A stretch of DNA of 64,000 nt from JBDWFY01 sp965275915. GTDB taxonomy: Bacteria > Pseudomonadota > Alphaproteobacteria > Rhizobiales > Stappiaceae. Below, one piece after another: positions 1 to 8,343 of this stretch. A program made the translations under genes and the position numbers. The stretch covers positions 744,001-808,000 of the forward strand of contig CBDHYI010000007.1 in NCBI GenBank assembly GCA_965275915.1, read 5' to 3'. The notes beneath the pieces are model-generated. The model saw nothing but the letters and a program-made list of their open reading frames with translations. It ran no database searches and was not told the DNA's origin. Numbering within the stretch: position 1 is the first letter of the stretch; each line of letters begins with the position of its first letter.

Positions 1-1013
1 AGATGACCCAGGACATGGCGCACCGAGACCGGGGCCGGACGTTTGGCAGCCAGAATGCAGCCTAAAGGCGCCGTGATTTCAAATGGTTCCAGCGAGCCGG
101 TATTGTTGGGCACTTGCGGTGCAATTGCACATTTCAATCCATAACACGCATAGGCCCGCGTGTAGACTTCCGGAACATTCACTCCAAAGCGGCTCATACC
201 GGATGTGCCGGCAAAATCCGCTTTCAAGCGGTCTCCATCGATGGTCAGCGTGACAACCATATCGACCGGCATGTCGTAACCGTCGACCCGCATTTCGTTT
301 CGGAAGGTTCCTGAGGGCACTTTGGCGATGGCGTTGCGGGTGGCCGCACGGCTTGCTTCGATAATGAAGTCCGAAAGACCGTCCAGATCGGCAATTGCAA
401 ATTCGTCCATCATCGCCTGAAGCCGGCGATCTCCGGCTTCATTGCAGGCTGCCAGCGAGTAGAGGTCTCCGACCACCTGGTCCGGTTCGCGAACATTGGA
501 GCGCACGATACGGATCAGGTCCGAAGACACGCTTCCCCGATCGGCAAACTTCATGATCGGAATGAGCAGACCCTCTTCGTACACCTCATTGCCATCGGGC
601 CCAAAACCGCGGCCGCCGATATCGACCACATGAGCGGTACAGGCAAAGTAACCGATATGCAGTCCGTTTCTGAAGGCCGGCGAGACGACGGTGATATCAT
701 GCAGGTGTCCCGTTCCCATCCACGGATCGTTGGTGATAAAAACATCGCCTTCAAAGATATTCCGGGGGCCGATTTCGCGGGCAAAGTGGGTGACGCTTTC
801 CGCCATTGCGTTCACATGTCCCGGCGTCCCGGTCACCGCCTGAGCCATCATGCGTCCGTGCCGGTCAAACAGGCCGGCGGACAAGTCACCGGCCTCGCGC
901 ACAGACGTTGAAAACGCGGTGCGGATCAGGGTCGTCGCCTGTTCCTCGACCACGGCGATGAGCCTGTTCCACATGACCTGATAATCGATCGAGGTGGGCG
1001 CGGAAGGAGTCAT
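1..1013 (-). CDS. hyuB: Hydantoinase B / 5-oxoprolinase subunit, partial (C-terminus outside window)
   Basis: N-terminal ~337 residues of the HyuB family, the partner of HyuA in ATP-dependent opening of hydantoin, 5-oxoproline or related cyclic amides in the cytoplasm. The family core is visible: the VEEQATTLIRTAFS-type start, a TNDPWMGTGHLHD segment near residue 92 and an AHVVDIGGRGFG segment near 127. The ATG overlaps the hyuA stop as ATGA (1010-1013), so the two are translationally coupled. The reading frame is open to the window edge; the family is usually over 500 residues, so the C-terminal part is simply not in view. The exact substrate cannot be read from sequence. Confidence 0.93.
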   Translation of the reverse strand, partial: MTPSAPTSIDYQVMWNRLIAVVEEQATTLIRTAFSTSVREAGDLSAGLFDRHGRMMAQAVTGTPGHVNAMAESVTHFAREIGPRNIFEGDVFITNDPWMGTGHLHDITVVSPAFRNGLHIGYFACTAHVVDIGGRGFGPDGNEVYEEGLLIPIMKFADRGSVSSDLIRIVRSNVREPDQVVGDLYSLAACNEAGDRRLQAMMDEFAIADLDGLSDFIIEASRAATRNAIAKVPSGTFRNEMRVDGYDMPVDMVVTLTIDGDRLKADFAGTSGMSRFGVNVPEVYTRAYACYGLKCAIAPQVPNNTGSLEPFEITAPLGCILAAKRPAPVSVRHVLGH

Positions 1014-3109
1014 CCGTTGTCTCCCTTACGCCGAAGTAACACGCTGCCATCTCCCTGGCCGACCGCAGAATATGCCGATGTCACAATAGTCGATGTTTCC
1101 GGTTCCACGATTACGGCCGGACCGTCCAGCTTCATTCCCGGCAGAAGAGCCGCGCGATCCACTTCCTTCGCTTCAACGGTTTCGCGCAGCGCTGCATCAT
1201 AAAAGGATCGGCACCGGGTGTCCGGGCCCCCCGCACCGGTCATATGACGCTCTGCGGCACTAACCTCCGGCAAAGTGGACGCTACGATCAGGGACCAGTT
1301 GGTGATTTCGATGGGCAGTCCGTCTATCGTCCGGCCGAACAACGTCTGATATGCTTTTTCGAATTCGGTCTGGATCGCCCGTTTGTCCTGATGCGTAAAC
1401 AGCCGGTATGGCAGGATGACCGGAATTTCCCATCCCTGACCCGAATAGCGCATATACGCCGTCAAACGGGTTTGCGTCTCTGCCCCGCCTGCACCTTCGT
1501 TTACAAAATGAGACGCCTCATTTTCCAAAGCCTCAAGCGCTTCATTCACGGCAACGGCATCAAAATCCGACAGGCGCTGAAACAGTCCCCTGGTTGCCTC
1601 GTAACTGAAGGGTGCTTTCAAAAACCCGATCGCGGATCCAACACCAGCACCGGGAGGAATAATAAGGGCGCCGACATTCAGTTTTTCACACAGGCGGCAG
1701 GCGTGCAACGGCGCACCGCCGCCAAAAGCGATCATTGTAAAATGCTCAATATCCCGCCCGTTTTCCACGGTGTGGACGCGGGCTGCATTGGCCATGTTTT
1801 CATCGACCATTTCGGTTACACCGAACGCCGCGTCAGCAACATTGAGGTCGGCAGCGCAAAGCCTTTCCTGAACGGCGTTGTGCGATGCGTCGGGAGACAA
1901 AACAATTGCGCCGCCGGCAAAATTGTCGGGATCCAACCGACCAAGCAGAAGGTTTGCATCCGTCACAGTCGGTTCTTTGCCGCCTCGCTGATAGCAGGCC
2001 GGACCGGGCTCCGATGCCGCAGAACGCGGCCCCACCTGAATACGTCCCATGGTATCGATCGACGCAATGGAGCCACCACCGGCGCCAATCTCGACCATTT
2101 CGACCACCGGTGTCGAAACTGTCATTCCCGAGCCCTTTTTAAAGCGGTAGGTGCGCGCCACTTCAAATGTGTTGGCGGTTTTGGGCTCGCCATCTTCAAT
2201 CAGGCAGATTTTGGCCGTCGTTCCACCCATATCGAAAGACAGGACCTTGTCCAGACCGTGGGCCCGAGCAAAATCGGCAGCAAAAATTGCGCCGCCGGCA
2301 GGACCGGACTCCAGCAGGCGAACGGGCTGTTCCGCGGCAGTATCGATAGAAATCAGACCACCGCCTGAGTGAAGCATAAACACTTGGGCCGTGATTCCCG
2401 TGTCCCGAAGGCACTGCTCCAGCCGCCCCAGATATTCTGCAACCTGCGGCTGAACGTATGCGTTGGCAATGACGGTATTGAAACGGGGCAACTCCCGCAT
2501 TTGCGGTGATATTACCGAGGACAGTGAGATGGACAGCTCCGGTGCCAGCTTACGCAGTGCATCCGCCATGCTCCGTTCGTGCGCGTCATTGGCATAAGCA
2601 TGCATGAAGCCGATCGCGACTGCTTCATATCCGGCAGAAACGATGTGCGCCGCGATCCGATCGACCTCCGACGGGTCGAGCGGCAAAAGCACTTCACCGT
2701 CCGGACCGATACGCTCGCTGACTGTGAACCGGTCTTTTCGCGCAACTAAGGGTTTCGGCAATTCCAGGTTCAGATCGTACTGCTCGAACCGGTTCTCGGA
2801 GCGCATTTCGATGACGTCCCGGAAACCTTCCGTTGTGATGAATGCCAGTTTTGCGCCACGCCGTTCAATCAGCGCGTTGGTCACAAGCGTCGTGCCATGG
2901 ATGACCTGAGTGATGTCCGCCAGACTGACATCTGCCGCGTCTGCCGCCGCGATGATGCCATCCAATATCGCCTGTTCGGGCTTGCTGTAGTTGGTCAGAA
3001 CCTTGCTGGTTGACAAACCACCTTCATGCCGTAACGCGATATCGGTAAATGTGCCGCCTATGTCGACGCCGACACGAATGGAAGTCGAGATCATTGTCAT
3101 CGCCGGCAA
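1010..3109 (-). CDS. hyuA: Hydantoinase A / 5-oxoprolinase subunit
   Basis: Full-length (~695 residues) HyuA, the ATP-binding subunit of the hydantoinase/oxoprolinase family. It has the N-terminal sugar-kinase-like phosphate loop GVDIGGTFTD (residues ~14-23), the HGTTLVTNAL segment (~71-80) and the second ATP-binding motif FDMGGTTAK (~292-300), with AFGGGAPLHA further on. Members open 5-membered cyclic amides such as N-methylhydantoin, 5-oxoproline or 2-oxothiazolidine-4-carboxylate. The first possible start is a TTG at 3109, but ATG at 3100 or 3094 (MTMISTS or MISTS) is more likely. A repeat element begins at 3111, right beside the start, so the native leader may have been replaced. It is followed by hyuB with an ATGA overlap. 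Confidence 0.93.
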   Translation of the reverse strand: MPAMTMISTSIRVGVDIGGTFTDIALRHEGGLSTSKVLTNYSKPEQAILDGIIAAADAADVSLADITQVIHGTTLVTNALIERRGAKLAFITTEGFRDVIEMRSENRFEQYDLNLELPKPLVARKDRFTVSERIGPDGEVLLPLDPSEVDRIAAHIVSAGYEAVAIGFMHAYANDAHERSMADALRKLAPELSISLSSVISPQMRELPRFNTVIANAYVQPQVAEYLGRLEQCLRDTGITAQVFMLHSGGGLISIDTAAEQPVRLLESGPAGGAIFAADFARAHGLDKVLSFDMGGTTAKICLIEDGEPKTANTFEVARTYRFKKGSGMTVSTPVVEMVEIGAGGGSIASIDTMGRIQVGPRSAASEPGPACYQRGGKEPTVTDANLLLGRLDPDNFAGGAIVLSPDASHNAVQERLCAADLNVADAAFGVTEMVDENMANAARVHTVENGRDIEHFTMIAFGGGAPLHACRLCEKLNVGALIIPPGAGVGSAIGFLKAPFSYEATRGLFQRLSDFDAVAVNEALEALENEASHFVNEGAGGAETQTRLTAYMRYSGQGWEIPVILPYRLFTHQDKRAIQTEFEKAYQTLFGRTIDGLPIEITNWSLIVASTLPEVSAAERHMTGAGGPDTRCRSFYDAALRETVEAKEVDRAALLPGMKLDGPAVIVEPETSTIVTSAYSAVGQGDGSVLLRRKGDNG

Positions 3110-3110
3110 C

Positions 3111-3322
3111 TAGAGCGTATCTTGTTCATGTTGAATCATTTGACCGAAGCCATTTTGGTATTTTCTATCAACAAACTCTTCCTTTCGCGGGTGGGGAAAA
3201 TCGGCCCATCGGACATCGTTGCGCCCCTTGCCCGATGCGCCGCATCGAGCTTCGGGACGTGCCTTGCCGAATGAACCGATTTTCCGCCATCAAATGATCC
3301 AACATGAACCCGATACGCTCTA
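3111..3322. repeat. 212-bp palindromic (MITE-like) element with ~33-bp terminal inverted repeats
   Basis: Fills the gap between the FAD oxidoreductase and hyuA. The left end begins TAGAGCGTATC then GTTCATGTTG and ATCATTTGA. The right end, read in reverse complement, has the same blocks with only three mismatches over about 32 bases. A second inner inverted pair, GGAAAATCGG and CCGATTTTCC, lies around 3195 and 3277. No coding capacity is evident. The first three bases of the right arm (3320-3322) are the TAG stop of the FAD oxidoreductase. A related half-element is at 42815-42857. Confidence 0.75.
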
Positions 3323-4594
3323 GAAACTTTTGAGAATCTGATTGGCCGTAAAAGCCGTCTGATAAAGCCGCGAGACAATCGGTGCGGACGGCACCGTGGA
3401 GGGCTTCGTGATCGGCAGCGGCAATTCCGACGGCTCCATGCCGCTGAGAAGATCCGCCATCGCCTGGCCGAACAAGGTTCCGGTTGTGATGCCCCGTCCG
3501 TTGTAGCCGATGGGCGTGAACAGCTTCTCTTCCAACTCGTAGATCCGTGGCAGGTGGTCCGGCGTCATGGCGATCTGTCCGTGCCAGGCCTCCTCGAATT
3601 CGACCGGGCCGAAGTCCGGAAAGAGCCGGATGACCTGTTTTCTAGCCCAGCGGTTTGACACCCCCCTGTCGACCGTTCCGACAACCTTGCCCATGCTTCC
3701 GATCACAAGCCGGTCAAAGGCATCCCGTCTGATACTGAACATGATCTGGCCTGTGTCCCACACGCCCTGCTTGCCGGGCAAAATGTGAGCGGCGTTCTTA
3801 CCCATCGGCTTCGTGGCCAGCTGGAAGTAATGGATCATGGTGAAAACACGCTTCAGATCCGGCCAGAGGTCATCGGTATAAGCATTGGTTCCAAGAACGA
3901 CCGCATCGGCCGTCACCGCCCCACGGCTGGTCTCTACTTTCCACTTTGCACCGTCTCTGCGAAGCTTCTTCGCCCGCACGCCGGTGCTGATTTTTGCGCC
4001 GGCACCCGCAGCCGCGCGCGCGAGACCCCGACAATAGCCCATCGGATTGATGGTTCCCGCCCGATGGTCCAGCAGGCCGCCGTGGAAAACATCGGTCCCG
4101 ATCATTTGCGATGCCTGCGCGCGGTCGAGAAGCTCTACGGGCTCATCGAGCCGTTTCCATTCCGCTGCACGCTCTTCCAGTCCGCGAAAACCGCTTTTGG
4201 AATGGGCGGCATGAATAGTGCCCGTTTTCGTTGCCTCGCAACGGATCTGATGTTTTTCGATCAATGAAAACACATATTCCGGACCCTTGCTGAAGCGCTC
4301 AATAAAGCGCGGTCCGTAGGTTTCTCCCAACCGCTTTCGAACGTCCTGCGGCGGCAGCCAGGATGCGGCATTGACAAGGCCCACATTCCGTCCCGAGCCG
4401 CCGAAGCCGATCTGCTCGGCTTCCAGGACATGCACGTCCAGTCCTTTTTCCGCACAATGCAATGCGGTGGACAGTCCGGTGTAACCGCCGCCAACCACTG
4501 CCACATCCACCGACAAATCATTCTCAAATGCGCCGGAATATTCACTTTCCAGCGCGGTTGTATCCCACAGGGAGATCGGATTGCCGAGGGTCAT
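3320..4594 (-). CDS. FAD-dependent amine/D-amino-acid oxidase (DadA/PuuB-like)
   Basis: 424-residue DAO-family flavoenzyme, likely oxidising the amino or imino group of an amino acid or amine in the cytosol. An N-terminal FAD-binding Rossmann motif VVGGGYTGLSTA (GxGxxG at ~35-40) is followed by the acidic end of strand 2 (VLEAE, ~57-61) and the SGRNVGLVNA stretch seen in gamma-glutamylputrescine oxidase and related proteins. The C-terminal GYNGRGITTGTLFGQAMADL segment is the usual second FAD contact. The gene is divergent from the rhodanese gene, with a palindromic operator between them. Its stop codon lies in the end of the 3111-3322 repeat. The substrate is unknown. Confidence 0.85.
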   Translation of the reverse strand: MTLGNPISLWDTTALESEYSGAFENDLSVDVAVVGGGYTGLSTALHCAEKGLDVHVLEAEQIGFGGSGRNVGLVNAASWLPPQDVRKRLGETYGPRFIERFSKGPEYVFSLIEKHQIRCEATKTGTIHAAHSKSGFRGLEERAAEWKRLDEPVELLDRAQASQMIGTDVFHGGLLDHRAGTINPMGYCRGLARAAAGAGAKISTGVRAKKLRRDGAKWKVETSRGAVTADAVVLGTNAYTDDLWPDLKRVFTMIHYFQLATKPMGKNAAHILPGKQGVWDTGQIMFSIRRDAFDRLVIGSMGKVVGTVDRGVSNRWARKQVIRLFPDFGPVEFEEAWHGQIAMTPDHLPRIYELEEKLFTPIGYNGRGITTGTLFGQAMADLLSGMEPSELPLPITKPSTVPSAPIVSRLYQTAFTANQILKSF

Positions 4595-4684
4595 TTACTA
4601 CGCCATCAAAGAGCTTGTTACACCATATACTCACACGCCGCTCATGTTGCATCACATTCAAATTTGTGTCAATATATGAAATAT

Positions 4685-4705
4685 ATGTTCCATATATCAG
4701 AACAT
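4685..4705. promoter_or_regulatory. Operator-like palindrome in the FAD oxidase / rhodanese divergent region
   Basis: ATGTTC-N9-GAACAT is a perfect inverted repeat in an AT-rich stretch. The right part, ATATCAGAACAT (4694-4705), is identical to the reverse complement of a half-site upstream of aapJ (13604-13615). It abuts the presumed rhodanese start (4712), so a bound regulator would block that gene. The neighbouring IclR regulator (5119-5889) is a candidate binder; this is inference. Confidence 0.55.
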
Positions 4706-4711
4706 CGAGAA

Positions 4712-5116
4712 ATGATGCCCGAACTCAAGACAACTGCCGCCGCCATGGTTGCGGCAGCCAGAAATCGAATTGAAGAGATCGAAACAAAGGATCTCATTGA
4801 TATGGTTGATGACCCCGATGTCGTGATTGTGGACATCAGGGACATCAGAGAAAGGCAACGCAGCGGATTCATACCCGGCAGCTTTCATGCCCCGCGAGGA
4901 ATGATCGAATTCTGGGTCGATCCGGAAAGCCCTTATTTCAAGGAGATTTTTGCAAAAGACAAAAAATATGTTTTCCACTGCGCGTCAGGATGGCGTTCGG
5001 CTCTCACCGTCGCAACATTACAGGATATGGGATTTGAAGCAGCCCATCTTAGGGAGGGCTTTTCCAGCTGGGCAAAGCAGGGCGGGCCTGTCGCGTTTCC
5101 CGAAAAGAAAGACTGA
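4712..5116 (+). CDS. Rhodanese-domain sulfurtransferase
   Basis: 134-residue single-domain rhodanese. It carries the DIRDIRERQRSGFIPGS segment (~41-57) and an active-site loop HCASGWRSA with catalytic Cys at residue 90, so it should transfer sulfane sulfur from thiosulfate, persulfide or a similar donor. The start is taken at the ATG at 4712; a second ATG follows at 4715. A longer reading frame to 4430 runs antisense to the FAD oxidase and is not credible. No signal peptide, so cytoplasmic. It converges on the IclR gene with only 2 bases between stops. The setting beside sulfur-related enzymes (BisC-type reductase, C-S lyase) fits a sulfur-handling role. Confidence 0.85.
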   Translation: MMPELKTTAAAMVAAARNRIEEIETKDLIDMVDDPDVVIVDIRDIRERQRSGFIPGSFHAPRGMIEFWVDPESPYFKEIFAKDKKYVFHCASGWRSALTVATLQDMGFEAAHLREGFSSWAKQGGPVAFPEKKD

Positions 5117-5118
5117 AT

Positions 5119-5889
5119 TCAGTTTCGCGAAAGCTTGACCGAAACACTTTGCGCGGCCTGGGCAACCAGCGCTCCAAACCGTTCCTCGCCCCCGTCAGGC
5201 AGATTGACATCGGGTACCGAGATACCCAGCGCAGCAATTGCCTCGCCGCTCGGTAAGGTGATCGCAGCGCCGAAACTGAGGATTCTCTCTCTGTATTCTC
5301 CGGTATCAAACGCATAACCGCGCTTTTTGACCGCCTCCATGTCGGCGTCAAGAGCTTTGACTCCGGTTATGGTTTTGTCGGTATAGCGTGAAAGGTTCTG
5401 CTTCACATTTTCCCTTAAGGAAGCGTAGTTCACTGCCAGGATAGCCTTGCCGGTTCCAACGCAGTGAATGGGTGCTGCCCCTCCGACCGGATTCCATGAC
5501 CGTATGGGTTTAAGACTGTCAATCTTGTCGATGTAAATGACAGACAGGTTTTCCGGGACAGCCAGGTAAATTGTTTCACCGGTTTCGTTGGCCAGGTGCC
5601 GCATCTCCGGTGCCGCAAATTCCCGAAGATTGAGATTCTCGACGGTGCTGCGGCCGATCTGCCAGGTCTTCAGAGTCGCCGCATAGGTCTTGTCTTCTCC
5701 ATGCTTGACATATCCCAGTGTCGTCAGGGTTTGAAGAAGACGAAAGGTGTTTGATTTCGTCAGACCGAGTTCTCTCGACAGTTCCGTAACGCCTTTGCTG
5801 CCTCTGGATCCAGCCAGGTTCTCCAAAATGGAAAGTCCCTTGGACAAGGTGGAATCGACTTTCGGTTCTGCCGAGGAATTGACGGTCAT
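5119..5889 (-). CDS. IclR-family transcriptional regulator
   Basis: 256 residues with the IclR layout: an N-terminal winged helix-turn-helix (~15-75, including STLSKGLSILENL and LGLTKSNTFRLLQTL) and a C-terminal effector-binding domain (~85-250, including GETIYLAVPENLSVIYIDKI and CVGTGKAILA). It lies 42 bases downstream of the BisC-type gene on the same strand and is probably cotranscribed with it. It is the only regulator within the 1-14 kb catabolic block, so it is the best candidate for the palindromes at 4685-4705 and 13592-13615. Effector unknown. Confidence 0.92.
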   Translation of the reverse strand: MTVNSSAEPKVDSTLSKGLSILENLAGSRGSKGVTELSRELGLTKSNTFRLLQTLTTLGYVKHGEDKTYAATLKTWQIGRSTVENLNLREFAAPEMRHLANETGETIYLAVPENLSVIYIDKIDSLKPIRSWNPVGGAAPIHCVGTGKAILAVNYASLRENVKQNLSRYTDKTITGVKALDADMEAVKKRGYAFDTGEYRERILSFGAAITLPSGEAIAALGISVPDVNLPDGGEERFGALVAQAAQSVSVKLSRN

Positions 5890-5931
5890 CTGTGCTCATC
5901 TTTGTCAGTTTGCGCGCACCTGCGTAACAAA

Positions 5932-8235
5932 TTAACGATCCAACTTAAAGTACGGAGCTTCATGTACACGGACAGGCGGGATGTCTTCGTCAAATCTGCT
6001 CAACTCCACAAGCGCTGAATGGGCTGCCGGGCTTTGGGTCAAAGAGGATGTCCGTTCATCATGGGTAAGAACATTGGGGTTGCCATGCCGGTCCCGGTGA
6101 TCGGGTGCGTCAAAGTCCGGATCGAACCATGCCCCGGTCCACAAAAATACGCATCCGCGTCGAATAGCGTCCGTTATCCTGGCGCCTGCGAGGCATCGGC
6201 CGCGGTCATTGAAAAGCTCGACCACGTCGCCGTCAGCCACGCCCCGCGCCGCCGCATCGTCTGGATGAATCAGCACCGGCTCACGCCCTTTGATTTTGTG
6301 GCTCAGGCTATAGGCACCATTGTCCAGCTGACTGTGAAGCCGTGTCTTCGGTTGGCCGGAGACAAGGTACAGCGGATATTTGGACAGAAGGCCCCGCCGT
6401 AAATCCCGAGGAGGAAACCATGCGGCATGTCCGGGACAATCCTGCAGGCCAAATGATGCAATCGTTTCGGAGTAGAGCTCAATCTTCCCGCTTGGAGTCG
6501 GCAGCGGATTGGTCTCCGGATCGTTCCTGAACGCCGCCAGAAACACCTGATCAGGGGATGGATCGGGGACGGTCACGATGTCTCCATCGATAAAATCGTC
6601 CCAGTCGGGCAGGCCAATCCCGGCTTTGACCGCATTCTGCTGTGTTTGAGACCAAATGTGCCGCAACCAGATGTCCCCGGTTCTTCCCTCGGTAAACTGA
6701 TCAGACGATCCAAGGCGTGCGGCAAGATCCGCATAGATTTCATATTCAATACGGGCATCGCCCGGTGGCTTCACCAGGGCCAGCATGGGCACCAGCGCAT
6801 TGTCGGATTTGCCTGCGCCGAAATCCGATCGCTCCTGCGGCGCGGCCACCGGCAGTACGATATCCGCATGTCGCGCGGTCGAGGTCCAGTTCAGTTCGTT
6901 GACGATAACTGTATCGGGTTTCTGAAAAGCCTTGCGCAGCCGGTTGAGATCCTGATGATGATGGAACGGGTTCCCGCCGGCCCACCAGACCAGCCTGATA
7001 TCAGGGAAGCGTCTTTTCTCTCCATTATAGGTATAGTCCTGACCTGGCTTGAGCAGCAACTCGCTGATCATCGCAACCGGAATTGCGTTTTCTACCGGGT
7101 TACACCCCTGCGGGATTGTGCCCCAGCGAAACGGCCGTTCAATGTTGCCGATATTGGCGTTAACGCCATATCCTATTGTGTATCCGCCCCCCGGCAAGCC
7201 GATCTGCCCGAGCATAGCTGCCAATGTCACGGTCATCCACAAAGGTTGCTCGCCGTAATCGGCCCTCTGAAGACCGGCTGCGGTGGAAATCATCGTACAG
7301 CCTGCTGCCATGTCCCGCGCGAGCGTGAGAATGCGATCCGCCGGCACACCGGACTGGGCAGCCGCCCAATCCGCATCCTTTGGGATACCGTCGCCCTCAC
7401 CTTTGAGATAGGCAGCCACTTTTTCGAAGCCAACTGTATATCGATCCAGAAAGCGACGGTCATGAAGCCCTTCCTTGAGCAAAGTATGGGCCAGGCCCAT
7501 CATGATTGCCGTATCGGATCCGGGGCTGGGCGGCAGCCATTCGGCATCCAGCACATCCATCGCATCGGTGCGTAAGGGACTGAAATTGATGAATTTCACG
7601 CCCGCCGATGCGCACGCCCGCATGTTGCCTGCCATTCTGTGCTGCGCAACGCCGCCATCGCTTACCTGGGTGTTTCGTTCCGCCATGCCGCCAAACATCA
7701 CGACCAGGTCCGTGTGTTCGGCAATCACGCTCCAGCGCGTTGCCTGGGCCACATGCGTGCGAAAATTGCCGACGATGTGCGGCATCAGCACAAGGGCGGC
7801 ATTGTAGCTGTAGTTTCCCTCCGAAGCGACGAATCCGCCCTGAGTATTAAGGAAGCGCTTCAATTGACTTTGGGCGTGGTGAAACCGGCCGGCGCTGGAC
7901 CAGCCGTAAGAGCCGGCAAATAGGGACTCGTTCCCGTATTCGGCGCGCACCCGTGTCAGCTCCGCGGCAATAAGATCAGTGACGACATCCCAGCCGACCT
8001 CGACAAAGCTGTCCCGCCCCCGTTCTCCGGTTCCGCCTTTCGGTCCGTTCTCCAGCCATCCGGCCCGCACTGCCGGTCTCAAGACTCTGGCCTTGCCGTT
8101 TAAGCTGTCTGCTATATTGCCATTGATCTCCGAAGGCGCCGGATCGTCCGGATGCGGCCTGACCCGAGCAATGCGGCCGTCCTTCACCTCAACAACACCG
8201 GTTCCCCAGTGACTGGCGGTAAGCCTTACCTTCAC
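5932..8235 (-). CDS. Molybdopterin-dependent S/N-oxide reductase, BisC/DMSO-reductase family (paralog 1)
   Basis: ~767 residues of the DMSO reductase family, closest in layout to BisC/TorZ (biotin sulfoxide, methionine sulfoxide, TMAO). It starts LTASHWGTGVVEVKDGRI and has GSYGWSSAGRFHHAQSQ, the region where this subgroup carries the Mo-coordinating serine. WWAGGNPFHHHQDLNRLRKA and HADIVLPVAAPQERSD follow in the middle, and the MGD-binding YPLYLVSGQPKTRLHSQLD is near the C-terminus. No N-terminal [4Fe-4S] cysteine motif and no Tat signal, so a cytoplasmic reductase. I chose the GTG at 8235; an upstream GTG at 8292 would add 19 unrelated residues. Cotranscribed with the IclR gene and divergent from the C-S lyase. 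A paralog is at 24523-26850. Confidence 0.88.
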   Translation of the reverse strand: MKVRLTASHWGTGVVEVKDGRIARVRPHPDDPAPSEINGNIADSLNGKARVLRPAVRAGWLENGPKGGTGERGRDSFVEVGWDVVTDLIAAELTRVRAEYGNESLFAGSYGWSSAGRFHHAQSQLKRFLNTQGGFVASEGNYSYNAALVLMPHIVGNFRTHVAQATRWSVIAEHTDLVVMFGGMAERNTQVSDGGVAQHRMAGNMRACASAGVKFINFSPLRTDAMDVLDAEWLPPSPGSDTAIMMGLAHTLLKEGLHDRRFLDRYTVGFEKVAAYLKGEGDGIPKDADWAAAQSGVPADRILTLARDMAAGCTMISTAAGLQRADYGEQPLWMTVTLAAMLGQIGLPGGGYTIGYGVNANIGNIERPFRWGTIPQGCNPVENAIPVAMISELLLKPGQDYTYNGEKRRFPDIRLVWWAGGNPFHHHQDLNRLRKAFQKPDTVIVNELNWTSTARHADIVLPVAAPQERSDFGAGKSDNALVPMLALVKPPGDARIEYEIYADLAARLGSSDQFTEGRTGDIWLRHIWSQTQQNAVKAGIGLPDWDDFIDGDIVTVPDPSPDQVFLAAFRNDPETNPLPTPSGKIELYSETIASFGLQDCPGHAAWFPPRDLRRGLLSKYPLYLVSGQPKTRLHSQLDNGAYSLSHKIKGREPVLIHPDDAAARGVADGDVVELFNDRGRCLAGARITDAIRRGCVFLWTGAWFDPDFDAPDHRDRHGNPNVLTHDERTSSLTQSPAAHSALVELSRFDEDIPPVRVHEAPYFKLDR

Positions 8236-8343
8236 GTCAGAAATACACCTATTTGTGCCGTTATATAAAACACATTTATCGCATATTGACACAACAAAAT
8301 GAGAGTGTCATCCTCTGCGGGCAATTAAAGCAAAAGGCAGGAA

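Noticed and set aside
1244..2368. A 374-codon open frame on the plus strand
   Set aside because: Antisense to hyuA, whose ATP-binding motifs are intact. High-GC third positions create such mirror frames.
8236..8292. Cys-rich N-terminal extension of the first molybdoenzyme as a possible Fe-S motif
   Set aside because: The three Cys are not spaced like the C-x2-C-x3-C cluster motif, the stretch is AT-rich leader, and the family starts at the LTASHWG block.
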